A stretch of DNA of 64,000 bases, taken from Xylogone sp. PMI_703 (lineage: Eukaryota > Ascomycota > Leotiomycetes). The notes beneath the pieces were generated by a model. It did not search any database. It worked only from the letters and a program-made list of their open reading frames with translations, and had not been told where the DNA came from. The stretch is taken from positions 1,364,001 to 1,428,000 of the forward strand of contig JAJTUQ010000005.1 of assembly GCA_021399445.1 (NCBI GenBank), read 5' to 3'. Shown here in pieces: positions 35,696 through 47,327 of the stretch. Numbering within the stretch: position 1 is the first letter of the stretch; each line of letters opens with the position of its first letter. A program made the position numbers and the translations under genes.

Positions 35696-36337
35696 TTCTT
35701 TTTTTCTTTTGTTGATTATTGGTAAAATATCCCCCAGGTGTCTTGGGCGTCCTTTTCAGGCGTTACTCATATTGGGCGGATCGAAACCTTTTGTAACAAC
35801 ATATTTATAAACGGGACATGTATATTTATAAGCATGAGGGATTTAAAGAACGGAAAATGTCCGAGCAATCGGCAAGGAGTTTTTTTATTTTTCTTTTTTA
35901 CGTTCAATCTTTCTCATCTGTCGACGATTTCCAAGGTTAATGGTATCAGTTGATTTGATTGGAGTTTCTTGCATGGGTGGCTAGCCTTGCATTTTTTGCG
36001 CTTTTGCGCTTTTCTATATATCGGTTTAGCGGTCATATTTGACGATTGACGCTTTGCAACGGCCATGCCTGGCTCTTTTTCTTTGGATTTCTTATGTTTT
36101 ATTCTGGTGTTTTCAGAGTTTCAAAGTTTCATCTCTTGTATTATATACATTTATATATGGGTAGGTCTCATAATGGGATGAGAACGGGAATGAGGGTCAC
36201 GAAAAAGGCAGAAGTTTCATGCTATTTTGCAGGGATAGACGAATGGAAGATTAAATTCTTGTTGTCCCACAGTGGATTAAAGTACAATATATACCGTCGT
36301 CTCCTATTCCAAGTATTAGTACCATGACCTTCAATAA
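35696..36337. other. Convergent 3' region
   Basis: 642 bp tail to tail, T-rich just after the PH-domain gene (TTTTTCTTTT at 35699-35710), consistent with 3' untranslated sequence. No gene seen. Confidence 0.6.
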
Positions 36338-38318
36338 TCACCAAGAATAATAATTGCCCGGATTGTCCGAATGGTCTTCAAAAACCGGTTGTCCTCTCGG
36401 ACCGACTACCGGGTCCGCAAGCACCTCCTTCAGCCAAAAGACAAAGTTCTTGAACTCGGGCGGCGGAGAAGGTAAGCGGCCAGGTTGTGACGGTAGTAAC
36501 GACGAAGGGGGTGGTGAAGGTGATGGTGACAACGGGGAGGAATCTTTCAAGTCAGAATCGGAGTAGAAGTGGAAATCGAGGTCCTTGTATTGACGGAACT
36601 TCAAAAAGGGGCGCACCCAGGCGCAGCGGAGGAGTAGTTGGCCACAGACCCACGTTGGGGATGTGAGGCCTGGGGCGGACACAAGGGAAGGGTGGATGTA
36701 GAGGTGAGATGGGGATGGGGTATCGTTATCTTTCGTTTCTGTTGCGTTGTTCTTGCTGTTAGGCTCTCCTCTCTTTCTTTTCTTACTGAAAGAGGGCTGC
36801 TGGAGATTCTCTTTACCTGGAGAGATAGGGATATACTCCACGCCTATGTCCATCTTCGGCATCCCCTTGTATATCAAGCTCGAGATGCCCATGTCCCAGG
36901 ACACACCCCCGACGCCGAACTGCCACCGCTTGCCCATGCGGTGCGCGTTGTGGCTGAGGTAGCAGTCTGAGTAGTAGAAGTAGGGCCGTAGCCAGGGGCT
37001 GACGTTGAAGTCGTATTTGTAGAGGTCGTGGCCTATGCCGAGCTGGTTGTTGGGCGGTGTGTCAGTTTACAGTCCGTTGAATAAGACAGTTCTTCCAAAA
37101 GTTTGACTTCTCTCTTTCTATTCTATAGAGAACAAAAGCTAAAGGGAGGGTCACAAAAAGAGGAAGAAGAAAAGTAAAACCTACAGTCTCTCTATCCCAC
37201 GGTAACCCATAGTAATTAAACACCCCGCCCAACTTCTCAATAACCTCCTGGTCCTCCTGGGGCAACACCACATCCGTCATGAACGACCTCGGCAAGCTGA
37301 ACCTCAGATGCGTGACCGCGCACCTCCGATTCTCACGGATACTAAACAGGTAATCAAACGCAGATTGCACGTCGTCGAACTGCAGCGCATTCCGCGCGTA
37401 TAGCAAGTCATTCACGTCGTCGCGGGGAAGCTCCATGTAGATCTGCTTGCACACCAACCTGATGCTCGCGAAGGAAGAGGAGGAGGATGGTCTGCAGTTA
37501 ACGTGATCGCTCTTCCCAGCGGGAGCAGAGGAGCTACCGAGCGGACTCGCACACCTGCAGTACGTGTGCGAGAACTCCGAAGGACGAGCGACGTAATCCG
37601 GATCTGTGTCTGAAGAGAGTGAGCGATCTTTCCTGCATACATGCACCACGCCGCCCACGAGCGTCTCGGCCCAGATCTTCTCCCTGATCTCGAGCGGGAG
37701 GCGGAGGAGGCGGCATCTTGCGCGTGACTGCTTCTCGCAGGCGAGCTGGTAGGCCTTCGTCCTGGCCTCAAGGACGTCGGGCGAGGGAATCAGTGCTGGC
37801 AGGAGCGCGGTGGCTTCGTGGGGTGAGAGGGTGCGCTGGGTGGATAGGAGCTGGTGGACTTGCTGGCGTTCTGCGTCTGTGGTTGGGGGCCGGGTTTTCC
37901 AGAGGTTGAAGGCGTGGAAGAAGGTCTTGAAGACGGGGATGCCGTCTATTTCGTGGAACTAATTGGGTTTGTTAGTAGAAGGGTTTGATTGCTGGGTTTA
38001 TGTTTTTTGTAGATATGTGTGTGTATATGCCGGTTGAGTGTATGATGGATTTCCCCTCAACCCTTCTTTCTGTCATTTTTCATATTTTCTCCTTGAAAAA
38101 ATAGGAGATTAGAAATTTCGTCTCGAGAATTGAATTCATAATTTCCAGTCTTTTATATATATATGAGTAAAGCTTATGTATTCATGCACATATACACGGG
38201 CAAACTCAAACTGCGACAAAACGAAACCGATAAAACATACCTGGACATCCTTAAGAAACTTCCTCGCCCGAAGCAGCAATGCCTCATCAACCAAGCCCTG
38301 AGCATCTACACTATTCAT
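36338..38318 (-). CDS. F-box/2EXR-like fungal protein (DUF7730-type), function unknown
   Basis: Three exons: 38318-38241, 37958-37185 and 37042-36338, giving 518 residues. The core CRLLRLPLEIREKIWAETLVGG is the LP-x-EIR signature of fungal F-box-like 2EXR/DUF7730 proteins, often found in large lineage-specific families. It is followed by LVCKQIYMEL, the usual second helix. The N-terminal 120 residues form a helical extension (HEIDGIPVFKTFFHAFNLW). Exon 3 contributes GIGHDLYKYDFNVSPWLRPY, then a low-complexity insert (KKRKRGEPNSK) and a Ser/Pro-rich tail; part of the insert could be an unrecognised intron, though removing the obvious candidate breaks the frame. Introns of 282 and 142 bases are longer than usual here. 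Function unknown; an adaptor role is inferred from the fold only. Confidence 0.72.
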
Positions 38319-39072
38319 TCTGAGCGCAATTACATCAACGAATTTTCAATCTTCAATACCCTCGAGATTCGAGGTTCCCACTGAACCCTTTTTATAGCCA
38401 ACTCCCCAGAGTCCAGACTCACTATGGCAAGTGTTCCGTGTCAGGCACCGGCTGTGCCGCAGGGGCCGTTCTAGGCAGCGCAGGCTATTGGCGGGCCCCC
38501 CTGATTCGGTGCCGCCGGGTGATTGGACATTTCCAACGTCGTCGGTTTCTTGTTCTTATTTAGTTGCATTCAGGAGTCGTTTTATACCATACAGTTGGTC
38601 TTATCATGCTGGTGTTTACAGTTCGCATTGTATATTTGTATCAAATACGATGATCAATTTGCACTCTAATCTCTAGAAGTGAGCGAGTTACACACCTTCC
38701 TCCAATCACACTAATCTGGGGCATGCAGGTGTATATCATTACAACCAATTTAGAAGTAATCTCATTACTCAAACTGCATACGTCGTAGGCTCGATATATA
38801 CAACGAATGTTCATAAACCATTAATGCTTTTGGTGTCGACAAATAACCACTAGAAAGTACGTTGTAAAATCAAGAAAGTTGTTCAGCCCGCAATTACCCA
38901 AGTGCAATAGCAGTCTTGTACGTGCACAACACAGTGTCCCCAACGCCTCGCGCCCAATATGATCAAAATGATTTGTAAAAAATACAGTTATCGAAACACA
39001 AGACTGGGAAATAGCTTTCGTCCAAGTACATTGACATGGTATTCGTATAAACCACCCTCAGTCCCCACGTAC
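38319..39072. other. Intergenic region upstream of the F-box-like gene
   Basis: 754 bp between two minus-strand genes: promoter of the 36338-38318 gene and 3' flank of the WD40 gene. No motif or gene recognised. Confidence 0.55.
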
Positions 39073-41296
39073 CTATTTAAAGTCAGCTTGAGATCTCGGA
39101 TAAATAGTGTTCAGGACATACAGAATGCGGCCATCCTGGCTCCAGCAGCATCCAGTGGTTTCTGTGGTTCCAACCCGAAGGACATTTCTAATCACGCCGG
39201 TATCATCTCGCTCATCGATAGCGGGCCTCCACGGTTGCCTCAAACGATGGGCAAAATTCCGCCGGTCATCATCTTCCATCTGCACTCGAAGTCGGGTAGA
39301 TCGATCCACTACTGGGACATCTCCAGGAGCTCTGGAACGATGTAGAGGATCGATTTCGGCCCATGGATTCGTTGACGAACTCTCAAGTTCAGGTGGCATG
39401 CGAGGTGTGGGGGCAACACCGCTCCGGGTAAGGCGCTGCAAATCATCCGAGTCGTCTTGTGTGGAATCCCCTGCGGCATTGTTTCCCAGAGTCTCCCGTT
39501 CAATTGCATTCTCCGCAGCTGCAAGAATCATCGAACTACGCCGTCGTGGCAGTTGCTGGTTCCGTCTTTCCCGCTCTTGATTGCGCTCATTAATAAAGAT
39601 TCTGAATGAAGCAGCGCCACGGTCGTTGTTAATGAATTCCCGTAATGCGGCTGGAAGTCCATAATTGAATATGCGGTCGCTGGCGTTCCCTTGTTCACCC
39701 TGGCCTCCAGACGAAGTACCAGATGAACGCGGCTCAGTCATCCATAAACCCCAGCGAGAGGGCCCTGGCTGTGCTGTAGTGTCGCGAGCTGCATCCCGCT
39801 GTCGACGGGCAGCACTATGAGCCTCTAAGACCTCTAATTCCTCTGCCGTCAAGGGTGCAATTTGTCTTTCTAGCATTTCTCGAGTCAGCTGGCGGATCCT
39901 TCTTTGTTCTGTATTATCCGGAGCGAAATCACGGTACTCTGGTGTCGTACTGCTTGATGGAGGATCACTCCGGAAGCTGTGAAGTCTGGGGTCAATCACC
40001 GGCTCACCTGGGCGATCTGATGGGTAGACCGTATCTATATTCTCTTCCTCTGAATCAAGGGTGATCATCTGCCTTGACAGAAAGAGGTCTCGTACATCTG
40101 CAATACCAACCCGTCCGCTAGATTCGGTCCACGCGAGAAGATCGAATGGATCAGGAGAGAATTCCATTGATCTTACTGCACCACATTCGCGGTTGGGTCT
40201 CGATGTTGTGAACGAAACCAGCAAGGGATCATATTCTTCCAGAGTCAGTAGTTTTGTATCGAATACAGAGATAATACCGTATTGTGTCGCAACAGCAAGG
40301 TATTTCCCAGAGCTCGAGAAAGTTGCTGCAAAACTTCCGCGCATATTGGATTTATCCGCCTGACGTTGTCCTTTTAGTTGGATTCTACCCCAATAGACAA
40401 ATTCATATTCACTTGACTGTTTTGTCTGAAACCGGTCCTTTGATCTGATCTTCCTGACATGGATATAAAGAAAGGGATCATCGCAAATAGATACAAGCAT
40501 GGTCCCATCTGGAGATATCACTGATCTATTCACGTAATCGGGCAGAGTAAGCTTCTCCAAAACCTCGGATTTGGCGAGATCCACGATTGACACGGTAGAA
40601 TCATTGTTAGAAACCACCGCCAAAGGAATATGGTATGACTGCTTCGGCACTTTTGACGGCGGAAACCATATTGTTATGCAGTTAACTATTTCCGTACCGA
40701 TATTTTTGACGTTTGCCAAAATCAGATAACTTCGATTGTGCGATCGGCGTGACGTTGTTGGCGTTGATGAATCTCTAGTTCGGGAAGGATCTAAGTCAAG
40801 AGGAAGTCGTTCGTCCGGCTCCGCAACGGCGCTTGTATCGCTATCCAGACTATTTCTTTCTGCCTGCTCCCCAAGATAGATAGCTGTGTAATTGCCTTTT
40901 TCCCCTCCACAACATATCCAGTCATGCGACGCTGTAAGACATCGCGGAGCAAACGAGAGGGTGGTGACAATTTCACGTTCGCGTGTTTCGGTATCAAGAC
41001 GGTAAATGTCGCTACCATGGGGGTAGTAGATGACATTCTGTTTCGGAGAAGTGATGAGTGATCGGAGTTGCCAATGGCTACAGACCAAATTGCCAAAATG
41101 TCAATCAACAGCCTTGCGAGAACCACCTTAGTCGTCCGACATACCTAGATTGTATATGACCAGGATAATATTTCCGAGGGCTTGGCAGAATCAATGATTC
41201 TGTAGCATGGTATCTATAAATAACATATGTTAATATCCGTAGGTGTGTAAAAAGTGTGTGAACTATGCCTCACAAGCTCTCATCTTTGACAGCCAT
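39073..41296 (-). CDS. WD40-like protein with DUF2415
   Basis: Three exons: 41296-41274 (23 bases), 41213-41145 and 41077-39073, giving 698 residues. The two small 5' exons are supported because they join in frame to give an MAV-type start and KYYPGHIQSSHWQLRSLI, where the second half (HWQLRSLI) is family-typical and is split by the intron. Beta-propeller repeats follow (FAPRCLTASHDWICCGGEKG, IVDLAKSEVLEKL, GSFAATFSSSGKYLAVATQYG). DUF2415 lies at about 325-370 (AVRSMEFSPDPFDLLAWTES). The C-terminal third is charged and disordered apart from a terminal TTGCCWSQDGRILYV strand pair. The gene is head to head with mitochondrial Hsp70. No function is established; a scaffold role is inferred from the fold. 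Confidence 0.88.
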
Positions 41297-41822
41297 CGCT
41301 GCCAAGCACGCAATGGATTCTGAGCATGAATAGTCCCCTTGGTTCGCTTGCTTCTCTTGTTGGTGAATATCAAAACTAATCCATCCGTTTTAGGGCAAGC
41401 ATAGGATTGAGAAGTTATCCAGTATTGCACAGATATAATGCTGTTGAAAGAAGAAGTGTGCGAAGTTGATCAAGGGTGAGTCTGGGGATCCACAAGAACG
41501 CAGGCAAGTACGTCAAGTTACGTGGTGGTGTAATCACTTGTGCCTGCCAATTAAGGCATACACTGAGGCGTTAAAAGCTTGTTGATGCCTCACATCTCAG
41601 ACAACCAAAGAACATTCGAAAGCCTTGGAGCTTTCGGCTCGTTTCCACGCTCCATAAAATCCCGGAGTGACGCTAATGACTTTTTCTCGGTAGCCACCTC
41701 TTTCTTTTCCACCCTCACCTATATCTTCGCTTTCAATCCATTCATACTTTTCGTATACCCAGCTCATCCTCCTAATTCGAAAAGCCTGTGACAATAGTTT
41801 CTTTTGTGTAGCGATTACAAAT
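41297..41822. promoter_or_regulatory. Divergent promoter region, WD40/DUF2415 gene and mitochondrial Hsp70
   Basis: 526 bp shared by two outward-reading genes. It holds GAACATTCGAA at 41610-41620, two inverted half-sites in the style of a heat-shock element (GAAnnTTC), overlapping a perfect inverted repeat CGAAAGC / GCTTTCG (41617-41623 and 41630-41636). These lie about 190-210 bases before the Hsp70 start, a plausible place for heat-shock control. Only two canonical GAA/TTC half-sites are adjacent, so this is tentative. Confidence 0.4.
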
Positions 41823-44012
41823 ATGTTGGCCTCTAGATTATCGAGAGCTGTAAGTTAGATCAATTGTTCTTGGTGGGATGTAATGCTCATATGCTCAATC
41901 AGCTTCCTCGAGCTACCCAGTCTGCCGCTCGATCAAACCTTTTCCGCACACCCTTTGCATCATCATATGTACGAAACTATTCAGATGAAGTGAAAGTTAA
42001 GGGCCCAGTCATTGGTATTGACTTGGGTAAGTATTTTGTCTTTCAACTCATTACAAATTTTGAATTGAGAACTAATGCGCCACCATAGGTACTACCAACT
42101 CCGCTGTCGCCGTTATGGAAGGCCAAGCGGCAAGGATCATTGAGAACTCTGAAGGTATGATTCCCTCCCAATCAGCAGTAATTCCTTTGCTAAGTTTGCC
42201 CTAGGTGCCAGAACTACTCCTTCGGTTGTAGCTTTCACACAAGATGGTGAGCGATTAGTTGGTGTATCTGCTAAACGACAAGCCGTCGTCAACCCAGAAA
42301 ACACTCTTTTCGCTACCAAGCGATTAATTGGTCGCAAATTCACCGATGCGGAAGTTCAGCGCGATATTAAGGAAGTTCCTTACAAGATCGTCCAACACTC
42401 CAACGGTGATGCCTGGGTGAGCGCTCGCGGCAAGGATTACTCTCCATCCCAAATTGGTGGTTTCGTTCTCCAGAAGATGAAGGAGACTGCGGAGACATAC
42501 CTCGGCAAGCCAGTCCAGAATGCTGTTGTAACGGTTCCTGCATATTTCAACGATCAACAACGTCAAGCCACCAAGGATGCTGGCCAGATTGCCGGTCTCA
42601 ACGTTCTTCGTGTTGTAAATGAGCCAACTGCTGCAGCACTTGCATACGGTCTTGAGAAAGATGAGGATAAAGTCATCGCAGTCTACGATCTTGGTGGAGG
42701 AACCTTCGATATCTCCGTTCTTGAAATTCAAAAGGGCGTTTTTGAGGTGAAATCCACTAATGGTGATACTCACTTGGGTGGTGAAGATTTCGATATTACT
42801 CTCGTCCGTCATTTGGTTCAACAATTCAAGAAAGACTCTGGCATCGATCTTTCCAGTGACCGCATGGCCATTCAACGTATCAGAGAGGCTGCTGAGAAGG
42901 CTAAGATTGAACTCTCATCCTCGATGCAAACAGACATCAACCTTCCTTTCATCACTGCCGATTCCTCTGGTCCAAAGCACATCAACCAAAAGCTCACCCG
43001 GTCTCAGCTTGAGAAGCTTGTCGATCCTCTCATTCAGAAGACCATCGAGCCAGTCAGAAAGGCTCTGAAAGATGCTAACCTTCAATCCAAGGATATCCAA
43101 GAAGTTATCTTGGTTGGTGGTATGACCCGTATGCCAAAGGTTGGCGAGTCAGTGAAGAGCATCTTTGGCCGTGATCCAGCCAAGTCAGTTAACCCCGATG
43201 AAGCTGTTGCTATGGGTGCTGCTATCCAAGGTGGTGTCCTCGCTGGAAACGTGACGGATGTACTCCTCTTGGATGTTACTCCTCTATCTCTCGGTATTGA
43301 GACTCTCGGTGGTGTCTTCACTCGTCTGATTAACCGAAATACCACCATCCCAACCAAGAAGTCGCAAGTCTTCTCGACCGCTGCTGATTTCCAGACTGCT
43401 GTCGAGATTAAGGTCTACCAGGGTGAACGTGAACTCGTCCGTGATAACAAGCTGCTTGGAAACTTCCAGCTTGTTGGTATCCCACCTGCGCACAGAGGTG
43501 TCCCTCAGATCGAGGTTACCTTCGACATTGATGCTGATGCTATCGTCCACGTCCATGCTAAGGACAAGTCTACCAACAAGGACCAATCTATCACCATCGC
43601 TTCTAGCTCTGGTCTTTCCGACCAAGAAATCCAGAGCATGGTTGAGGACTCTGAGAAGTATGCCGAGCAAGATAAGGAGCGCAAGGCCGCTATTGAGGCT
43701 GCCAACCGATCTGACAGTGTCTTGAACGATACGGAGAAGGCCCTGAACGAGTTTGCAGACAGACTTGATAAGGCTGAGGCTGATCAGATCCGTGAGAAGA
43801 TCAGCACCTTACGTGAATTCGTCGCCAAGAGCCAGTCTGGCGAAGGTACCGCCACCGCTGCCGAGTTGAAGGAGAAGACCGATGAGTTACAAATGGCTAG
43901 CTTAAACCTCTTTGACAAGATGCACAAGGCTCGTAGCGAGGCAGGCGAGCAACAACAACAATCATCAGAAAACCCAAGTGAGGGTAACTCCGAAGGCGAG
44001 AAGAAGCCCTGA
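41823..44012 (+). CDS. ssc1: Mitochondrial Hsp70 chaperone (Ssc1)
   Basis: Four exons: 41823-41849, 41903-42026, 42089-42154 and 42205-44012, giving 674 residues. It is the ATP-driven import motor and folding chaperone of the mitochondrial matrix. The first 40 or so residues are an Arg/Ser-rich presequence ([20 protein letters not shown]). All three Hsp70 signatures are present: [25 protein letters not shown] and [13 protein letters not shown]. The substrate-binding domain follows from about residue 440, with the [19 protein letters not shown] strand region, then the helical lid ending in a short charged tail (GEKKP). The absence of a C-terminal HDEL or EEVD excludes ER and cytosolic paralogues. 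The codons look biased (many CTC, ACC, AAG), as expected for high expression. Introns fall early, the first after only nine codons. Confidence 0.97.
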
Positions 44013-44796
44013 AAAGCCTAAATAGGAGGTGAAAAATGTTTCTCTTATGTTTATAATGTATTTCAACGATATAGGGTGGCTCGCATAGACCTCTCATTCC
44101 AGTGTACTCATACGTGTTGCTATGCGGCAACTCTTCTCCGCGTCATATCTGGTTGCTTGTCCTGTTGGGTCTTTCAGGAGGTGGGGACAGGCGTTTTGAG
44201 CACGGTATTGCTTTGCGCTACAATGCAGCGTTCAGCGGCTTGTTTTACACTTGCACGGAAAAGGCATTACTACGAATGTATAAAAGTCGGATAAGTACGA
44301 ATAATATGACATCCCCTCTCATGATTCAAAAATAATACAAAAGTATTTTACGAATTTTGTTTCCAAAGTTTGGCTGTTTTGTGATCAGATCAATCGTAGC
44401 CGTCTTAAAGATGATGATAAAAATGGCATTTTATCTTCGATAAATGTAATACCATGCTTGCCAGTGGACATAAGCTGGCAGCATCTCCTCTACGGTGATT
44501 ATCGAGCATTATTGTAAAAGATCCAGGGGCGACGAGAAGGAGGAACATTGTACAGAGTAGAGATAGAGATCTTCTCGCCTATCAAAATCCGCGCTAAAAT
44601 TATTTGCCCCACTCGCCCACAGAGCAGATTTCCAACCCTCAGCACAACCTTTGCGATAACAGTATCGACATCATATTACTACTGCCTTGTCATTCCATAC
44701 AGGAAAGAAGCGCAGCATTCATTACGCAAATTCGGGGCTTTGAATAGAAATAGACTTATATCCACAGAATACAGCTTTTCCTCAAAGCACATAAAT
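44013..44796. other. Intergenic region between ssc1 and tif35
   Basis: 784 bp between two plus-strand genes: ssc1 3' end and the tif35 promoter. A 114-codon frame (44548-44892) crosses the tif35 start and intron and is not coding. No other feature recognised. Confidence 0.6.
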
Positions 44797-45813
44797 ATGT
44801 CGAAAGTTGAAGGGTACGAGATTTGCCCCTCATCTCCCTTAATCTGCGACTTTCCTATTGCGCTTTGCACTAGATTTTATACCAGTAACTAACTATTTTT
44901 AAAAAGCCGCCCAAACTGGGCTGATGATGAAGAACTCGATGAGACGTCGAATGAGCTTCCCCCAACTCAAACTATAACCAACAAAGACGGCACCAAGACT
45001 ATCATCTCGTACCGATACAATGACGACGGCAAGAAAGTTAAGACCACCCGTCGAATCCGACTCACTGTCCATAAGGAAGTTGTGAATCCTCGAGTAGCAG
45101 AGAGGAAGCAGTGGTCGAAGTTCGGCCTGTCAGCTAAGGATGGTGCTGGTCCAGCAACCGATACAACCTCAGTTGGTGAAAACATCATATTCCGCCCTAG
45201 TGCTACTTGGCGAAAGGATGTTAAGGAGGAAAAGCCTGAGGTTGGAAGCATGAAGGATAAATTGAAGGACAAGAAAGTCAAGTGCCGTATCTGTACTGGA
45301 GAGCATTTCACTGCCAAGTGTCCCTACAAGGATACCATGGCGCCTGTGGGAGAAGAAGGGGCAGATGTCGCCGCTGGCCCAGCCGATGTTGATGCTCCTG
45401 GAGGACTCGGCCCCGGAAAGAGCTCGTATGTGCCACCACATATGCGAAACGGCGGTGCTGGTGCGGGCGATAGGATGGGCGGTAGCAGTAGATATGAGAG
45501 AGATGATTTGGCAACCCTCCGTGTTACAAATGTGAGTATAACGACACAGTGCACCCCAGTAATGATCTTCCACTGACACGCACACCAGGTATCAGAAATG
45601 GCTGAGGAGCAAGAACTCCGAGATATGTTTGAGCGATTCGGTCGCGTTACCAGAGTATTCTTGGCAAAGGATAGGGAGACCGGACTTGCAAAGGGCTTCG
45701 CTTTCATTAGTTTTGCGGAGAGATCGGATGCTGCCAAGGCTTGCGAGAAGATGGATGGCTACGGTTTCAAGCATCTCATTCTTAGAGTAGAGTTTGCGAA
45801 GAAGGCTGCTTAA
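44797..45813 (+). CDS. tif35: Translation initiation factor eIF3 subunit G (Tif35)
   Basis: Three exons: 44797-44813 (17 bases), 44907-45531 and 45589-45813, giving 288 residues. eIF3g is part of the eIF3 complex on the 40S subunit and acts in scanning and reinitiation. The N-terminal block [10 protein letters not shown], then [20 protein letters not shown], is the eIF3-RNA/eIF3i-binding region. [19 protein letters not shown] is the CCHC-type zinc knuckle. The C-terminal RRM has RNP2 (LRVTNV) and RNP1 (KGFAFISF) plus the terminal [11 protein letters not shown] strand; its first strand is split by intron 2. The tiny first exon is required because exon 2 has no suitable ATG before the WADDEE block; the alternative, a different short upstream exon, cannot be excluded. 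Confidence 0.93.
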
Positions 45814-47327
45814 TCGAGAACATCTTTCTTTGGTTGAATGGCTATCTAATTTTTGAAATGGGCTCTGAAAAAGGCTTTTGGGTTCGGTTTTCATGTGGTT
45901 ATAAAAGATAAAGTACAAATTGCATGACACTTAATGACAATATCATTTATTGACTTCACATTCATATCCGTATCTGCCGCAGCATTAAGTCTCGTGCCTT
46001 AACAAAGAGAATAGAGTTATTCAGTAGTAGTCGCGCTAAGGTAGGAGTTTACTGTCATTTTCATCTATATTTTGTGAGATTCACTTTTCAAAGATTGAAG
46101 GTAAGTATATAACCCAAAATAAGACAGCTGCAACTAACGACCCCCGGGAGCGCCGTAATGGTAACACGGTCAGGTCAACTTGGTCAGGTCTAACGCAAGG
46201 AAAGGGTTGTGGCCTGGTAATGGTTGGTTTCATGTCACTGCATTACTGGGAGAGATGTAGAGCCTAAGTAGCACGAACTCTTTTGATATTTGATATTTTA
46301 GTATTCATTATTTTTGTTGAAAAAGAAAAGGGGAATACTTTCTGTATGTGTTATAAGATACTATTTTTTCTTCCTTTTGTTTTCTTCTCTTCTATTCTAT
46401 ATTCATCTTTTTGGTTTAAGAAAGAGATGATATTATATACTCAAAACCAGCTCTAAAATTGTGTCACATAACTTAACAAAACGACGTTCAGCTCGTCAGC
46501 CACTATAACACCAAAAAAGAAAAAGAAAAAAGTAAGAAAAGACATACAACAGAGGGGATTCGCTGGTCGTCACCGACCCAACTACTAGACCTCCGATTTG
46601 AGGCTTATGTATGGCAGAGCGGACGGGATGCCCAGTTTTCCTCAATCTATGGTCGTATGTGACAGGATAATATTAATTTCAACTTATAAGTTGGCTTGTG
46701 GGAAATCAATAATGTAAATAGTTATCTGGTAAGGAGCACCATCATTTTTTCCTCTGCGGACATTTTTGTGGAGATTTGAGGAAATAGTAAGATTTATGGT
46801 ATCGGATAATTACTATGATATATTACGTTTGTGGATCTATAGCTTACTGCGAGATGTGTTTTTGGAATAATACAAAAGCTAATAGTAGAGAGAATTTCAA
46901 AACCCAGCTAACAGTATACATATCAAAGAGATGCTTCAAGAAACTCTGGATGTATTGATTTTAAAGGCAAGATTTACAAAGTATATTATCTGGTCCTGGG
47001 GGAAAGGTGGTTCATCCTAATCACTTTTTCAAATATAGACAGAGCTCCTTGGGACTCTTCTCCGATTTCATATTAATTAACTCCGGCTCTGACTCCTTTT
47101 CAACTAAGATACCAAATCGAAGGCTAGCTTACAGATTTAGGATGACGAGGTTGGCATCAAGCCGAAACCAAATAAAGAAACCTGCTAAATACTTATTACA
47201 CCTGATCGACCCGGCAGGTCTGTTATCACCGAATTAATAATTGATCAAAGTTGTTGTTATAGGTAAAGATATCACTGTGCTTCCAACGTCTACTACTTAT
47301 ATATCGTGAACCGCTACGAAGTTAAGC
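45814..47327. other. Convergent region tif35 / gdi1
   Basis: 1.5 kb tail to tail, AT-rich. It contains a local GC-rich block with the direct repeat GGTCAGGTC at 46169-46177 and 46184-46192, and long A/T-rich runs at 46310-46440 and 46510-46540. The spacer is long for a convergent pair, but I see no gene, tRNA or open frame of note. Confidence 0.6.

Noticed and set aside
36700..36810. Extra intron in the F-box/2EXR-like gene (donor after ISPG, acceptor near CCTAACAG)
   Set aside because: Removing it shifts the frame into an early stop, so the insert was kept as coding.
46140..46200. tRNA-like GC-rich block
   Set aside because: No TTCnA-type B box or acceptor stem pairing could be found; only a GGTCAGGTC direct repeat.
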